Shown: positions 11,701-26,700 of the stretch, in pieces
How positions within the stretch are numbered: the first letter of the stretch is position 1
Layout: each line of letters starts with the position of its first letter
The notes under the pieces: generated by a model
What the model was told of the DNA's origin: nothing
The model's input: the letters and a program-made list of their open reading frames with translations, nothing else
The model's database searches: none
Made by a program: the position numbers and the translations under genes
From: Bedellia somnulentella
Lineage: Eukaryota > Arthropoda > Insecta > Lepidoptera > Bedelliidae
Length of the DNA stretch: 64,000 bases
Assembly (NCBI GenBank): GCA_963576735.1
Contig: OY755174.1
Span: 1,488,001 to 1,552,000 of the forward strand
Direction of reading: 5' to 3'

Positions 11701-14700
11701 CGCGACTGTCAATCGGGTGAATGTCAGCGAGCTGCCGAAAGGTTTCGTAGAAATAGTCCCTCAGTTTGAAGTCTTTATGGAGAGCTTAACTGTTTATGAG
11801 CATTTGCAGTTTATGGTGAGTGAAACGTTATGGTGATTTAATTACATACATACATATAGTACTCGCTGTGTAGTGTCGACTTAGAATAGCACTACCCCGT
11901 TTCTTACCGAAGGTGTATGTAAGAGGCGACTAAGGTTATTGGGGCTGTTTAATGGATTTTTGGGCGATGCGGTTAGAGACCTATCACCAACAACCTTTAC
12001 TATACCATCTTTTCCCCACTCAATTTTCCAAAAGTGGCTGAGGAATTTCTAATTCCTTATTACTAAATTACTTAGTTAATTTGGGCCGTAAATTTGATAT
12101 GGCGACCTTTTCCCGGATTCACTTCTTAAAGTGGCCGAGGAATTGTTTATTCGAAAGTTCTGGCTACCCTGGTTTGGGATTTATAGCCGTGAGTATGAGT
12201 AGGTGTAGGTAATGCAAAACATTAGGTCTTTTTGGATAACTTTATTCTGGTCTGGATTTTCAAGACATAATTAATAAGTCAAAAATAAAAATGATCTAAA
12301 TCCGGTCAAAAGTTGCGCGTGACCATATTTAAAAAATATACTCCTTGAATTTATAATCTCCTGCGTTTTTCATCGCTTAAAAATAACATTAAAAATTATG
12401 CAAGCTTTAATCTATCGTAAGAAATTTTATCTCACGAAACTATGTATGATTAAAATTACCACATTTTTAAACATTTCTATAACCATACATACATACATAC
12501 ATACATATACTCACGGCTATAAATCCCTTAACGGGGTAGCCAGAGCTTTGCAATAAGAAATTCTTCAGCCACTTTTGGAAGTTGATTGGGGAAAAGGTGG
12601 TAATAATAAATGTTTTTGGTGACGGGACTCCAACCACATCGCCCAAAAATCACTTAAAAAGCCCCGATACCCTTAGTCGCCTCTTACGATCACCCACGGG
12701 TAGAAATGGGGTAGTGTTATTCTAAGCCGACACTACACGGCGACTATAACCAATAAGAGTTTTTAGCAAAAGCCCCAATACAATAATATTAACCTTCTCG
12801 AACAAGAAAATTTAGCTCTCATTTTCAAGCATGCTGTGTGAAATCATGAGTATATTCCTCCAACTTTCCAGACAGAAATGAAACTAGGCAATACTCCAAA
12901 GGCAAAGAAAACTAACATAATAGAAGACCTAGTCAGAGATCTCATGCTCAAAGCGCACACAGATACCACCATAGAATTTTTGTCAGGAGGAGAGAGACGA
13001 CTGTTATCGTTAGCTACTTCTGTAAGTATTTTTATATCTCATTATGTATGTTGTTAATATCTGAAATATATATAAAATTCACGTATTTGTCACCAAACTC
13101 TTCCTAAACGGCTATTTAAATAAAATTTTGCATACACATTCGGTAGGTCTTAGAACAGTTTTATAACTATTTTTATACTCCTAAGTGGTACATATATTTT
13201 TACATAATTTCCTGGGAATAATTTATGTGGGAAAACAAGGTTTGCCAGGTCAGCTAGTAAACTATATGTTTGTTGGTTATTTCAAAATTTATGAATAAGT
13301 TACATTTGATAAAGTTTTGCTACATGTAATAACTACAGATCATATAATTGCACCATCAACCTATGCATTTTTGACATCTTTTTAGAGATTGTTAAGTATG
13401 AAAAATATTACTTACCGTTAACAACCATGATAAATTAATTCTTTATTTAAGAAAAGACACGTTAGTGTAGGCTTCTGGGGTTGTACTCTTGCTCGCTCTC
13501 CCACTGGGCTATCACTTCTATCAACTGGGTCCCTCTTATTTATTTATACGTAAATGCTTGTAGTTCTTCTCCTTTTACTTATAAACACTCGATAAGTGTT
13601 TTCAGATCAGAAGAGCAAGCACGAGTCGTGTTTAAACTAGTTATCGCGTGGGATAAAGCAGCCATCTCTTACGCACTTACTTAGTATCGTATACTGCCAT
13701 CTCATTCTAACCGTTATCGTGTCGATAAAACAGCGCTCGTGCTTGCCCTACTGGTAACGGATCAATACTACCATTTAATTCCAATCAGCCTCCTTACAAT
13801 GTAACTGTATGTCAACAATCTGATATCGGATCTAAGGACCAGAATATTGACAAGCTCATTAGATGTCGATTTTGTTGAATCGATTTTAATATCGACTTTA
13901 TCTCATAAAAAAAAGATATCGATCGATGAAAGATAAGATAAGAATATTGGTACATAATTTAGAAGTTTGATTATACAACATTTTCGATATGCAAAGTTGC
14001 AACTTTAATCCGTTTTTTTATCGATTAACCGTATTCTTTTATGTGTATTTATAAATTGTAAATTTTATTACAGCTTTTGTCAAGTCCAAAAATTATAATA
14101 TGTGATGAACCAACCACTGGCCTGGATAGCTACAACGCAGCACTTGTGATAGAAGCCTTAAAGATACTTTCAAATAAAGGAGTTTTAGTAATATGCTCAA
14201 TACACCAGCCTTCTTCAAATATATTTAAGGAATTCAACTCTATAATACTAATGGCTGAAGGTAAAATGGTGTTTCATGGTTCAAAAGCTGAGTGTGAGGA
14301 GCTGTTCAGAAGGTAATATTTGTTTTCAAATATGAATCATTACATAATTAGACCCATATCATTTGTGGAGTGAGTTTTAAATAAGATAAGTAGAAAACTA
14401 CTTTAACTTCCTGAATTTTATAAGTTCTAACATACTGCATGGATGTTTTCTGAAACAAGGCATTCAAGCAATACAATATCCTGCAGGTATATCACCATAC
14501 GAAATGCATTAAGCAATCTAACCATTACTTTTTTATCTAGCAAGGTCATTGAAAAGTTAAATAATTTGTAAACCGCAGAATAATGATGATGTTGCGGTGT
14601 ACTATAAGGCAAAGAAGCAAAGCTCGTAAAAAACTAGAAATATAATTTGAATGTTTTTGTTCATAAAAACCTCATGTGGGGATTATTACTAAAAATAAAT

Positions 14701-17700
14701 AATATATAAAGGAAAGAAAAATTTCGACATAGGCAGGAATCGAACCCGCGACCTTGTGTATACGCCCCCGTCGCTCTGCCAATTGAGCTACCGTGTCAAT
14801 CTGCCAGTGTGAAATTCTTCTATCCTTTTTTTCTTTTACACTTTTAAGTAGTGGCAATTTTTTCAAGTGCAAGTGGCAGTTTCGCGGGTTCGATTCCCGC
14901 CTGTGTCGAAATTTTTCTTTTCTTTATTTATTAGTAAAACTAGAAATATTTTTATGTACTGGTGTAAAATTCCTGTTTTTAAGATACACACCTCAAAAAA
15001 TACCTACTCAGTTAAAATATGCAGTCATTTATTATTTAACTGTATTTTTCTATCGAAGCGTACATCATACATGTAAACATATATAATTTTAAAAAATCGT
15101 GAATAAAACATATAACTTTACATAATTAGGAAAGTGAAACAAGCAAGAAAATTTTGTCAGGATCATTCAAAGTGGCAATCAACAACCTTTGCCTACACCA
15201 AAGGGAATTAGTAGCATGAATATAAGTAATTAAGTGTTCAAAGTGATCCCGTCACACACCTATTAGGGACGGTCTAGTGAGCCTTTAATTTTGTATTATT
15301 ATATAACTTAAAGCAATTGACAAATCAAGTTTGACTCTAATTATGAACCACATTTAAAAAAAAAACATTTGCGTGTTATGTCTTACGTTAACGAGTTATA
15401 ATTGCCGTCCACTTGATGTATAAGGTTCTCGAACTCAGCATTACTAGTACGAGCAGCCTTTTAACTAGATATCGCGTGGTATAAAACAGCTATCTCTTTC
15501 GCACTTAATTTGTATCGTATATTCATCTCATTCTAACCGAAATCGTGTCGATAAAATAACTTTTGTACTCGTATATTTAAAATGATCGTTTTTTGGCAGC
15601 ATTAATCTGGTTTGTCCACAAACCTACAATGCGGCTGAATTCTACATCAAAGCGATATCGGCCGGTCAGAATGCAAAAGTGGAGCATTTGGACGCTCTCA
15701 TCAAATATTCTGGAGAGAGATTCAGCAAGAGATACTATTGTGAGACATCGCCGAAAACCACATTCAAAATGTAGGTGCCACTATGTTTATACTGTAATGT
15801 AAGGTTTCTGGTCCCAGTACGTTTTTAGCTGAAAAAAAATATTTGCGTTATCACGTTGAAATATGATGTTAAACGGGCTAAATATACACACAATAATTCA
15901 CTCTTCATTGATGGTTAGCAGACTAAGGGTCATGTGGTTCTTAGGGTCCCGTACCCAAAAAGTAACAACAGTATTATTATGACTCCGTTTTCTGTAGGTT
16001 TCTAGTATTTATCTTAATAGTAGCTGTGTAGTGTCGACTTAGAATAGCACTACCCCATTTCTGCCAGAGGGTGTTCGAAAGAGGCAAGTAAGGGTATTGT
16101 GGATTTTTAAATTATTTTGAGACACATCACCAAGAACCTTTAATTTGCAATCTTTTCCCCACTCAACTTCAAAAAATGGCTGAGTATTTTCTTATTCCGA
16201 AAACACCGAAGATAATAAGAAATGAAGTACATATATTTTCATTCCATAGCTTATGGTAGAAAGCCTTCATGCGTGAATCCGACACTCAATTGGCTGGTTT
16301 TAAATTATACTTGGGTTCTGTGGTTGGCAATCCATTACCATTGGTTCTTCTTTTGCTACTTTTTTCCCTTTCGACTGTAAAATTATGTTGTTTTTATATG
16401 GCATCAGCATTAACCTCTCTCATTAGTTCATATATTTAATTATAATTACACTTTCGTACAAACCTGTATATTTTTTAATCAGGTCAGTTTATCAGTTATT
16501 TTCACATCTTATTGTTATTCAATTTATACTGACTTAATTACTTACTCATAATTATAGCAATTTATATTTGTAATTGCTAAAGACTAATATTCTTAAATTT
16601 ATTACTAATAAATAAAGAATAAATAAAGGAAAGAAAAATTTCGACACAGGCGGGAATCGAACCCGCGACCTCGGGTAAACGCCCCGACGCTCTGCCAATT
16701 GAGCCACCGTGTCAATTGTGATTCCCGCCTGTGTCGAAATTTTTCTTTCCTTTATTTATTAGTAATAATCCCCACATGAGGTTTTCATGAACAAAAATAT
16801 TTAAATTCTTAAATTTATATTTGTAGAACCCAACGGCATTGGATAAAGCAAGTGTACTTGCTGCTGTGGCGGTCTATTTTGGCGGGAAGACGATTAGTTA
16901 TTCCAGAAATATATAAACTCAGTTTTACTATGGTGAGTCTTATTTCTTAAACAAACAAACAAGAAATTTTGGTTAAACTTTTGACTTGAGCAGAAATATA
17001 ATTGAAAAATGTAAAGCTTTTATTTGTATCTCTGAAAGTAGAACATTTTATAAATCACAGATTGTAAAATTACTTTAAATATTAAAAAAATTGTATATAA
17101 TTTTTTAAACGTTTTTTTTTGTACTGAATTTGTTTAGTTTACTGTCTTTTTCTTTCCTATTCATTTTATTTTGTTTACTTCAAATGTGGCAGACACAGAT
17201 TTCTTGTTTATATATTATTTAATTATGTGTAGTGTAGTGTAGGCCTTAACTGAAAACCAGTGTTTTGCTACTTGGCAATATCAAGCACTGAGTTAGGACC
17301 TTATTTGTGTTACCATAGCACTAATTTTTAGGTCAAAATATTGATTTTTTTCACTTAATGTATTTTTTTAATATTGCATGTGGTGTTATGTTAACATAAA
17401 TAAACGAGTTATCTATCTATCTATCTTACTTTTAAAAGTATTTATGGCTATCATATGGATAATTAAAAAAATCTTTTCTTCGAATTAAAAGAAGTCAAGA
17501 GCAAGGCCGAATATAATCAGATACCGTCGTAAATCAATATACTATTGTCAGTTGACAATTTAAGAATAAACGACTCTAGCATAACTGGGTCGGAAGGACA
17601 TACATGATACAATGTTGAAGGTGGGAAAATAACATACATACATATACTCCCGCCGTTAGTTCCCTTTGGGGTAGGCAGAGGCTATCGATTGCAACTTTGC

Positions 17701-20700
17701 ACGATCCTGGCAAACCTTTCGAGCTTCTTCCACATTCATTTATATGCTATTTAATTCTTCACGATTCGGACGCCTTTTAAATACATTCTCTATTTGTTCT
17801 AAATGTGTCCTCTGCTAACATTTACATCCACATTGGCTGTGTTTATGAAACTTAAACATAAATTGTTTCCTTTTTAATATTCAATATTGTCAATAAAACT
17901 TAAACCATAAATTGAGCATAAAAATATTATTGTCTATCACATGGAAGCAACTGCAATTTATGTGATGGCAACATTTTTTATTTTGGCAGCCGCCATGGCA
18001 GTTAAAAAGGCAAGAGAGAAAAGATGACCCACTTGGCCTGATAGGTCCAATTATAGTGGTAGCCAAACTTTTTATGCAAACCTTATGGTCTATGAATACA
18101 GATTGGGACTCCATACTGCCCAAAGAAACAGTGGATATTTGGCTTAAATATCTTACTAGTTTAAAATTAATGGGCACAATTAGTGTCTAGTCTAGTAACT
18201 ATTCCAAAACTAGAACTTAACAGTTCTTTGCTTCTCGCCCAAGTTGTAAGTAAAGTTCAGAAAATATTATATTCTAAATTTCCTAATCTCACTATTCATC
18301 TGTATAGTGATTCACAAATCACACTTGCTTGGATAAACTCTTCAAACTTAAAATCAAATCCCTATGTTGAAAAAAGAATCACTCAAATAAAACAATTATT
18401 AAAGGCCATTGTTCCCATAGTATCATGGTCTTATATAAGCACGGTCAATAATCCTGCTGATCTTATTTCAAGAGGTTGTGATCCTCATAAATTGCAGTCT
18501 ATTAATCTCTGGTGGTATGGACCGAGGGAGTTGCTTGATAATAATTATAAGCACCCTAAGACTGACGTCAAACTACCTATTACTTTATCCAAAGATGTAA
18601 TTACAAGTGTTTGTCATCATCAGTCATCATACAAGAGTTTAACATACTAATTTCTTTCACCAAATTACAATCGTCCATCCTCTCTATATGGCAAAAACAT
18701 CTTAAAAATATCAAACAATAGAGGGAAGATCAATTCTAAGTTTACATAGGCAATTATTTATTTTTTTAGTATTAATTTAAGATTTTTAAGGATTATTTAG
18801 ATCTCTATAAAAAAATTGGAACTGAAATGATAAATAGATCATAGTAATGGCTCTTAATATTTTCTTTATAAGGTTTCGTACAAAAAAGATAAAACGGCAA
18901 CCGATTTTTTATGTCTGTCCGTCTGTAACGGACGCCGGTATATATCAAATGATCCATGATCCATGATACTTGTAATTAGATAGGCAGTTGAAATTATCGC
19001 ACTATTTTTTGTTCTTCTATGATATTATTACCCACCTATTTTCACACACACATACATACATATACTCACGGCTATAAATCCCTAGAAGGGGTAACCAGAG
19101 CTAAGGAATAAGAATGTCCTCAGCCATTTGGAAGTTAAGTGAGGAAAAGATGGAAAATTAAAGGTTTTTGGTGATGGGTCTCCAACCGCATCGACAGAAA
19201 ATCCATTCAAAAGCCCTAACACCGAAGAAACGGGGTTTTGTTATTCTATGCCGACACTATACAGCAAACTATTTACCTGAACAAAAATAAATTTCAGATT
19301 TAGTATTTTAGTAGCTATTTTTGATATTATAATAAAAAATAACATAACATAAACGTTTACGTCGAATATCCCCGAAGGGATTGGCAGAGGTACTAATACT
19401 TCTAAACATCACGTGACTTTGTCACCTGGTGTTCAGAGTACCCACGTTTTGCATGGACAGTGCACTCACGTGATAGGGGGCAGGCCTATCGCCGTTTTGT
19501 ACGAATACACTATCACATGATTAAGTACAACTCAGCCATGTGGGTTTCCTCACGATGTGTTCCCTCACCGTTAACAACCATGATAAATTAACCACACACA
19601 AGTCTTTAGAAAAGACATATTGGCGTAGGCCCGACCCGGGATTTGATCACTAGTCGTTTGTACGATAACCGGGGTGTTCAACCCATTCAGCTATCACGGC
19701 TGCTGATAAAAAATGTGTAAACAAAAGAATCAAATAATACATTTAAGGCTCACCTAACAAAACGAGATATATCTTTGATGTTGGTGTTTTTGGAGAGGAG
19801 GTAGTTTATTGCCATTTTTATATCTATTGTTACGGAACCTTTTAACCGAGTTAGACTCGCACTTCGCCGGTCATACTGTTTACTTTATAAGTCTGTGCCA
19901 AGTTGAACATCCCAAGATACTCTCTGGCAGAGCATTAAATAATCCATCAGAAAATACAATTATATTTAAATTGTAACATACAAATACAAGTAATCGTGTT
20001 CTGAGCTGACAAAAACTGACAGTTCGCTAATTGCGTCTGCCTCTGACGTCATGACATAACAAATATGGCGGAATTTCGCCCACATCCCGTTATCCAATCC
20101 TTTTACTTTACTTTTATTTATGATACACATACATACATATACTCATTGCTACAAATCTACAAATCCCATAAATTTGTACCATACAATGCTTGAGAATAAG
20201 AAATTCTTCAGTCACTTTAGGAAGTAGATTGGGGAGAAGATGGTAAAAATAGAGTGTCGTTGCTGATAGATCTCGAGCTACATCGCTCAATAACCAATTA
20301 AAAGCGTCACATCCTCAAGTGCCTGATACACCCCCAATGGAAAGAAATGGGGTAGTGATCTTCTATGTCTAATGATGATGGCTGAAAAAGCAGAACAATA
20401 AAGGAAAAAACTGAAACACAATTGAAGATTTTTCTCTAATACTTACGAAATCTTATAACATTACTCGAATTGGAAACCATTGTTATATGGGTACTCCCAT
20501 GAAAAGTTTAGTTAGGATAGTAGGTAGTTAAGCTTATTAATTAGAAATTTTGCTTTACAACATACAAAATAAACTTCAATTTATTTAATAAAATAATGCA
20601 GAACAGCATTACAGTATCTGTGGCAATTCAAAACAACTTTATTCATTACAAATCGGTTACCCGATCAATATCACGATCAGTATAAACAATTATTTATGAG

Positions 20701-23700
20701 ATCCCTTCGTTAAAATACCTTGACCAATCGAAATAACTATACGAAGCCTCTAAGGGCCACTATTAAAAGGTCCCGTTTTGTTTTGAATGGAAAAGAACCG
20801 GCGACGCAGGTCTTGTGTGACGTCATGGATTTTTTACTCTCTCGTATAATAAGCCCAATTTGGAGACTCAGCCTATCATTCTAACCGTGCGGCTCGTATA
20901 ATTCCCATATGAAAAATAACCTGATTCAATAGTTTATTAATTGGATATTTGTATGTAATTTTATATTTGTATGCTGTGTAGTGTCGGCTTAGAATAGCAC
21001 TATTTCCGGTGGATGTACGTAAGAGGCGACTAACGGTTTTGGGGCTTTTGAGGGATTTTTGGGGGATGCGGTTGGAGACCCATTACCAACAACTTTTATT
21101 TCACCATCTTGTCCCCACACAACTTCCAAAAGCGGCTGAAGAATTTCTAATTCCTTAGCTCTGGCTACCCCTTATAGGGATTTATAGCCGTGAGTATATG
21201 TATGTATATGTTATGCACACAAAATATAATTATAATAGGTTATGTCTAAATAGTCAATCATCAATACATATGCTCACATTGACATTGGGGTATCACGTTA
21301 TAGAATTTAACAATGATACAAGTTATTTTGATATGGCAGCTCTATGACTAATACAAAAGGTTACAGAAGTTATCTCTTGGGTGATTTATAATAAGTATTT
21401 CAAATTCCATGAAATTGCTCTGTAGTGTCGGCTTAGAATAGCCTACTTTATTTTTTTCCCATGGGTGTACGTAAGAGGCGACTAAGGATAGCGAGAAGTG
21501 CTATTTAAGGGATATTTGGGCGATGCGGTTCGGGACATATTACCATGAATCTTTATTTTACCATCTTTTTCCCAAAACTTCCATAAGTGGCTAAAGAATT
21601 TCTAATTACTTAGATCTGGCTGCCCCATCTAGGGATTTACAGCCGTGAGTATAAGTATATATGTATTTGAAATTCCATGCGTGTAAAGCTGTTGTAATTA
21701 AAACTTTATTTAGCTTTCATTTGTAATTATAAACGTAGAGCTTCGATGATATTAATTGGCGTATCTTCGTCCAATTAAAAAAGATAGCTTGATCCCTTCA
21801 GTCAGTTTTTTTTATTTAGGTTTTAGTTATACTGTTGTTATTATGTACAAAAAAGGGTTTTAAGACACATTATTAGTAGGATAATGTTAAGACTACCAAA
21901 AAATGATTTTTATAGTGCAAATTTAAATGGTTAAGCACTCTTACAATCTTAGCTGAGCAAATTAAAGTTATTGATTTATTAAAGTATCGATATAAATATA
22001 TACAGACATATTGCTGTGTAGTGTCGGCTTAAAATAGCACTACCCCTTTTCTTCCGGTGGGTGTACGTAAGAGGCGACTAACGGTATTGGGGCTTTTTAA
22101 GGGATTTTTGGGCCATGCGGTTGGAGACCCATCACCAACAACCTTTATTTTACCATCTTTTCCCCACGCAACTTTTAAAAGTGGCTGAGGAATTTCGAAT
22201 TCGTTAGCTCTGGCTACCCCTTCTAGGGATTTACAGCCGTGAGTATATGTATGTACAGACATATTATACACAGATCAAGTTACTTTATAGACCTTTGAAA
22301 TTATCGCAAAAATAATCAAAATTAAAAAGAAGAAAATTGCTAAAAACACCATAATAAAATATTCATGGGCTATTTAATAGCCACCATTAACATTGAGATG
22401 CTACTGTTAAACAAATTAGGTGTGATAATTCGATACGTTTTTACAAATCTCCTGTCAGATGGTAAATCGATAAATATTTATATTTCCAACTTTAATCCGC
22501 GACAAAATGGCCCTTTGATAAATCGTTTAATTTAGTTTATTGAACAACAACCAGTTTCACACCTTAATTGACATCTGGGGTGAGTTAATCATCGATTATT
22601 CTCGGTATAAAATAGAAATAACATACTCGTAGATACGTTAAACGCAAAATGAATAAATTATAGTTGCTGTGTAGTGTCTGCTTAGAACACTACCCCATTT
22701 CTTCCGGTGGGTGTACGTGAGAGGCGACTAACTGTATTGGGGCTTTTAAGGGATTTTTGGGCGATGCGGTTGGAGACCCATCACCAACAACCTTTATTTC
22801 ACCGTCTTTTCTCCTTGCAACTTCCAAATATGGCTGAGGTATTTCTAATTCCCTAGCTCTGGCTACCCTTCAAGGGATTTATAGCCGTGAGTATATGTAT
22901 GTATGTATATTTGAAAAATTGAATAATGTGAAAGTAAAGAATTTTTTGTTGCTTCTTGTCTTTATAAACAGCTTCCGTAACAACGTAGCAACGGTCAAAT
23001 AATTTTAACATTTCGACGTCCAAGAAATATAAGTAATTACGTTAATTTGAAAAATAACTTTTTGACTTTTGAAAACTTTTTTTTCTACGAAGCTAACTAA
23101 TTGGCATGACCTTATTAAAAAACGATCGCAATTCTACATAAAAAAACATTCCGAAAGTGCATCATACATTCCACAAGACCGTACTTTTCAATTCAACACG
23201 CTGTAAAATACACTTTTATGTTTTTTGTAAGGGGCTACAATGTAACCTAAAAGCTTCATTAGTATAACATTGTTACCTTCATGCAAGGGCATTCCCAAGA
23301 AGCGATTGCATTTGTCCAAGTATACATAAAAAAAACTGTGTTTGTCCATTGCTTTTCCTTTCAACTTATCCCTATCAATGTCAACTTTATAGACATGAGT
23401 GGCTAAGTACAGACGTTCAAAGGACACTAAATTATCAGAAGAATGTGATGGAAATCATAACTGCAAACGGGGGGAATATCCAGCTCTCAAAGAAGGTTGT
23501 GGGCGTAGGCACCTAAAAATCTCTTGGCCATAGTGTTATCATCACCCTATCAGCAGACCATAAAAGTGTTATGGTGAAGGTCAATTAGGGTTGTGGGCAT
23601 GCCCACTTTGCCCATATGGCTGGATCCTGCTTGACTGCAAAGATATATCATTTTCATACCCTGACACACGAGTGATAACCTGTCACTTCAAATTTACACC

Positions 23701-26700
23701 TTTTTTAAATGTCCCTCGATCATAATTGGAATAAAAAACGCTTGCAAGTTAAAATAACAGCTGTTCTAAATTGACATTCATATTTACGGTTACAAACAAA
23801 TATATTATCTTTCTGGAACCATCGACAAGTGTAGCGTAAAAGGTTGAGATGCGGCTACATTCCAACAGCGGGGCGCCCTTAAAATATATTAATATTAATT
23901 TGTAATCAATACAAACATCTACCTTAACAAGCAACTTTCAAATTATGAGACACGAAATATAGGCTTTGTTTTTGAGGCTGTTATGTTGATGTCGCGATAT
24001 TTTTGTATGTTGATTTAAAATGGCACTACTCCATTGGTTTAACGTAAAATAAATAAATATACGTTAATATATTACACACATCGGCAATAATAAAGGCTGT
24101 TATATATTTCATAATATATTTTCACAAGATATGTTAACATCGACTTTTACATTATCCCATCTATAGACCATGATAACTAAAAAGTTTTCGAAACGTCAGG
24201 CTATGTAATATCACATGATTAAATATCAGAAAATCATTAGTTGTATTCATTGTAAAATTGTAGTGTCGGCTCAGAATAGCACTACCCCATTTCTTCCGGT
24301 GGGTGTACGTAAGAGGCGACTAACGGTATAGGGGCTTTTAAGGGATTTTTGGGCCATGTGGTTGGAGACCCATCACCAACAACCTTTATTTTACCATCTT
24401 TTCCCCACTCAACTTTCCAAAAGTGGCTGAGGAATTTCTAATTCCTTAGCTCTGGCTACCCCTTCTAGGGATTTATAGCCGTGAGTATATGTATGTATGT
24501 ATTGTAAAATTATTAGTTTTTGAGACGATAAAATATCTACATTTCTAATAGACTATTGTATAATGCAATCAAACTAGTCTTTGCCTTAATAAATAAAGAA
24601 TAAATAAAGGAAAGAAAAATTTCGACACCGGCGGGGATCGAACCCGCGACCTCGGGTATACGCCCTCGTTGCTCTTCCAATTGAACTACAGTGTCAATGG
24701 CTTCCAGTCCGAAATTCTTCTATCCTTTGATTCTTTTACACTTCCAAGTAGTGTTTACGTTTTTTTTAAAATAAAATTTGTCTTTCCTTTATCCCCACAT
24801 GAGGTTTTCATGAACAAAAACATTCAAATTAGTCTTTGGCTTCCCAATCGAGCTTATTGAATTTTTATACACGTATATATGCAATAATATAAGTAACCAT
24901 TTTTCTCCTTTGTACTCAGCTCCTGTCCGCCCTGATAATCGGTACCTGCTACTTGGGTATCAACGGCTCCTCGCAGCACGGGATCCAGAACATGCAGGGT
25001 CTACTGTGGTTGCTGACCAGCGAGGTTTATGTTGTTTTATTGTTTTTTTATAATTTTTTGTTTGATTGACCGATTTCAACTCAATTGACCGGGGATACTC
25101 AATTCAATTGTACGTTTTTTATTAACCTGGGGAGTTTGTTTACTAGGGATGGAAAATGTGAGGAAGATATTGAAAGGAGAGTTAAAAAGGGAAACGCGGT
25201 GAATGGAGCCATGAACAGCCTGATGTTGAGCCAGTCGTTGTCAGAAAAGGCTCGAATGGCTGTGCATAATGCTGTTCTGGTTCCCACGCTGATGTATGGT
25301 AGTGAATGTTGGGCATGGCAGAAGAAGCATGAAAGTAGAGTTAATGCAGTGGAAATGAGATCCCTCAGAAGTATATGTAATGTAAGGCTGTGTGATAGAG
25401 TGAGAAATACTGTAATCCGTGAACGAGTAGGTTTGAAAGATGACGTAGTATGCAAGATAGAAAAAGGAATGTTAAGGTGGTTTGGGCACATAGAGAGGAT
25501 GGATGAAAATAAAGTAACGAAAGAGATATATAGAGCCAATGTGGATGGGATTGTTAGTAGAGGACGGCCTCGTAAAACGTTTCTTGACCAGATAGAAAAC
25601 GTTCTTATAAAGGCGGGGGTCCGAAGTGAGAAGAATAAAAGAGCATGTATGAGAAGAATAATGAATGTAAGGGAAGCAAGAGAGGTTTGTCAAGATCGTA
25701 CTAAGTGGCGATCGATAGTCTCTGCCTACCCCAATGGGAATAATGGGCGTGAGTATAAGTAAGTAAGTAAGTAAGTTTTTTATTACTCCGTCAATGGTCA
25801 ATAAATTTCAAAACTTGTTTTTATTTTGTTGGATATGCTTCCAGAGTGGCCATTCCTTCTCCCATTTCTCTCTCCCATTTATTGTTCATGATAATCGATA
25901 GCTCATGGTTATAAAAATATTAGAATATATAAAAATGACTATGTGGATGAAGGTTCATCCGTTGCCTGTAATAGGGATTAATTATCGAATTTTGTATGAC
26001 AAATAGGTTTTCATCAAATAAAAAAGTAGGTAAAAACATGTAAATTAGATTCCATTTTGTTCAAAAAATATATTTAATTTCTTTCTAGGTGGCGTACGGA
26101 CTCGCGTACACATCGCTGTACGCGTTTGACGCGGACCTGACGCTGTACAAACGGGAGTCGGGACTCTATAGCGGGTCGGCGTTCTATTTGGCGAGGTTTT
26201 TGACTTATGTAAGTTTAAGAGGGTGTTTTTTGTTTTATGTTATATTATATATTTGATTCTTTGTAATTTGTTTAAGTTAGATAAGCTGTGTAGTGTCGGC
26301 TTAGAATAGCACTACCCCATTTCTGCCGGTGGGTGTACGTAAGTAACGGTATTGGGGCTATTAAGGGATTTTTGGGCGATGCGGTTGGAGACCCATCACC
26401 AACAACCTTTATTTTATCATCTCTTCCCCATGCAACTTTCCAAAAATGGCTGAGGAATTTCTAATTCCACAGCTCTGGCTACCCCTTCAAGGGATTTATA
26501 GCCTTGAGTATATGTATGTATGTTAGATAATACTTTGGGGTTTACGACTAATGACAATCAAATACTTAAAGGCCCTATATATTAGTTGCGTGAATCCCAC
26601 GTGAATCCCAAAGACTACTAAACAGTTTTTTTCATGACATGTATGTGTAAAATATTATACATTCCCTTTCATCATTAATGTCAATAATGAACCCACGAAG

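Larger units (their letters stand above)
18868..19875. mobile_element. Interrupted repeat with tacggaacc/gactcgcacttcg end
   Basis: The left side (aaggtttcgtacaaaaaag, tctgtccgtctgtaacgg) and the right side (ttacggaaccttttaacc, gactcgcacttcgccgg) resemble the two ends of a very common lepidopteran repeat, as I remember it. A SINE-1 and a SINE-2 copy sit between them, so they would be later insertions. Confidence 0.45.

Noticed and set aside
14700..14800. Possible tRNA gene (A box ggtagctcaattgg, B box gggttcgattcc)
   Set aside because: The same cassette recurs at 16.6, 24.6 and 51.0 kb with a common SINE tail, and the acceptor stem does not close.
22029..22271. 80-codon minus frame ending VVLF, and similar frames at 9996, 47697 and 60820
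   Set aside because: The repeated [10 protein letters not shown]...-type peptide is the antisense translation of SINE-1, identical in kind at each copy.
23188..23427. 79-codon minus frame (MSFERLYLATHVYKVDID...)
   Set aside because: Not recognised, no flanking splice or regulatory signals, single frame within a repeat-rich intron; kept only as a note.
25099..25539. 146-codon minus-strand frame
   Set aside because: Antisense of the LINE-1L coding end.
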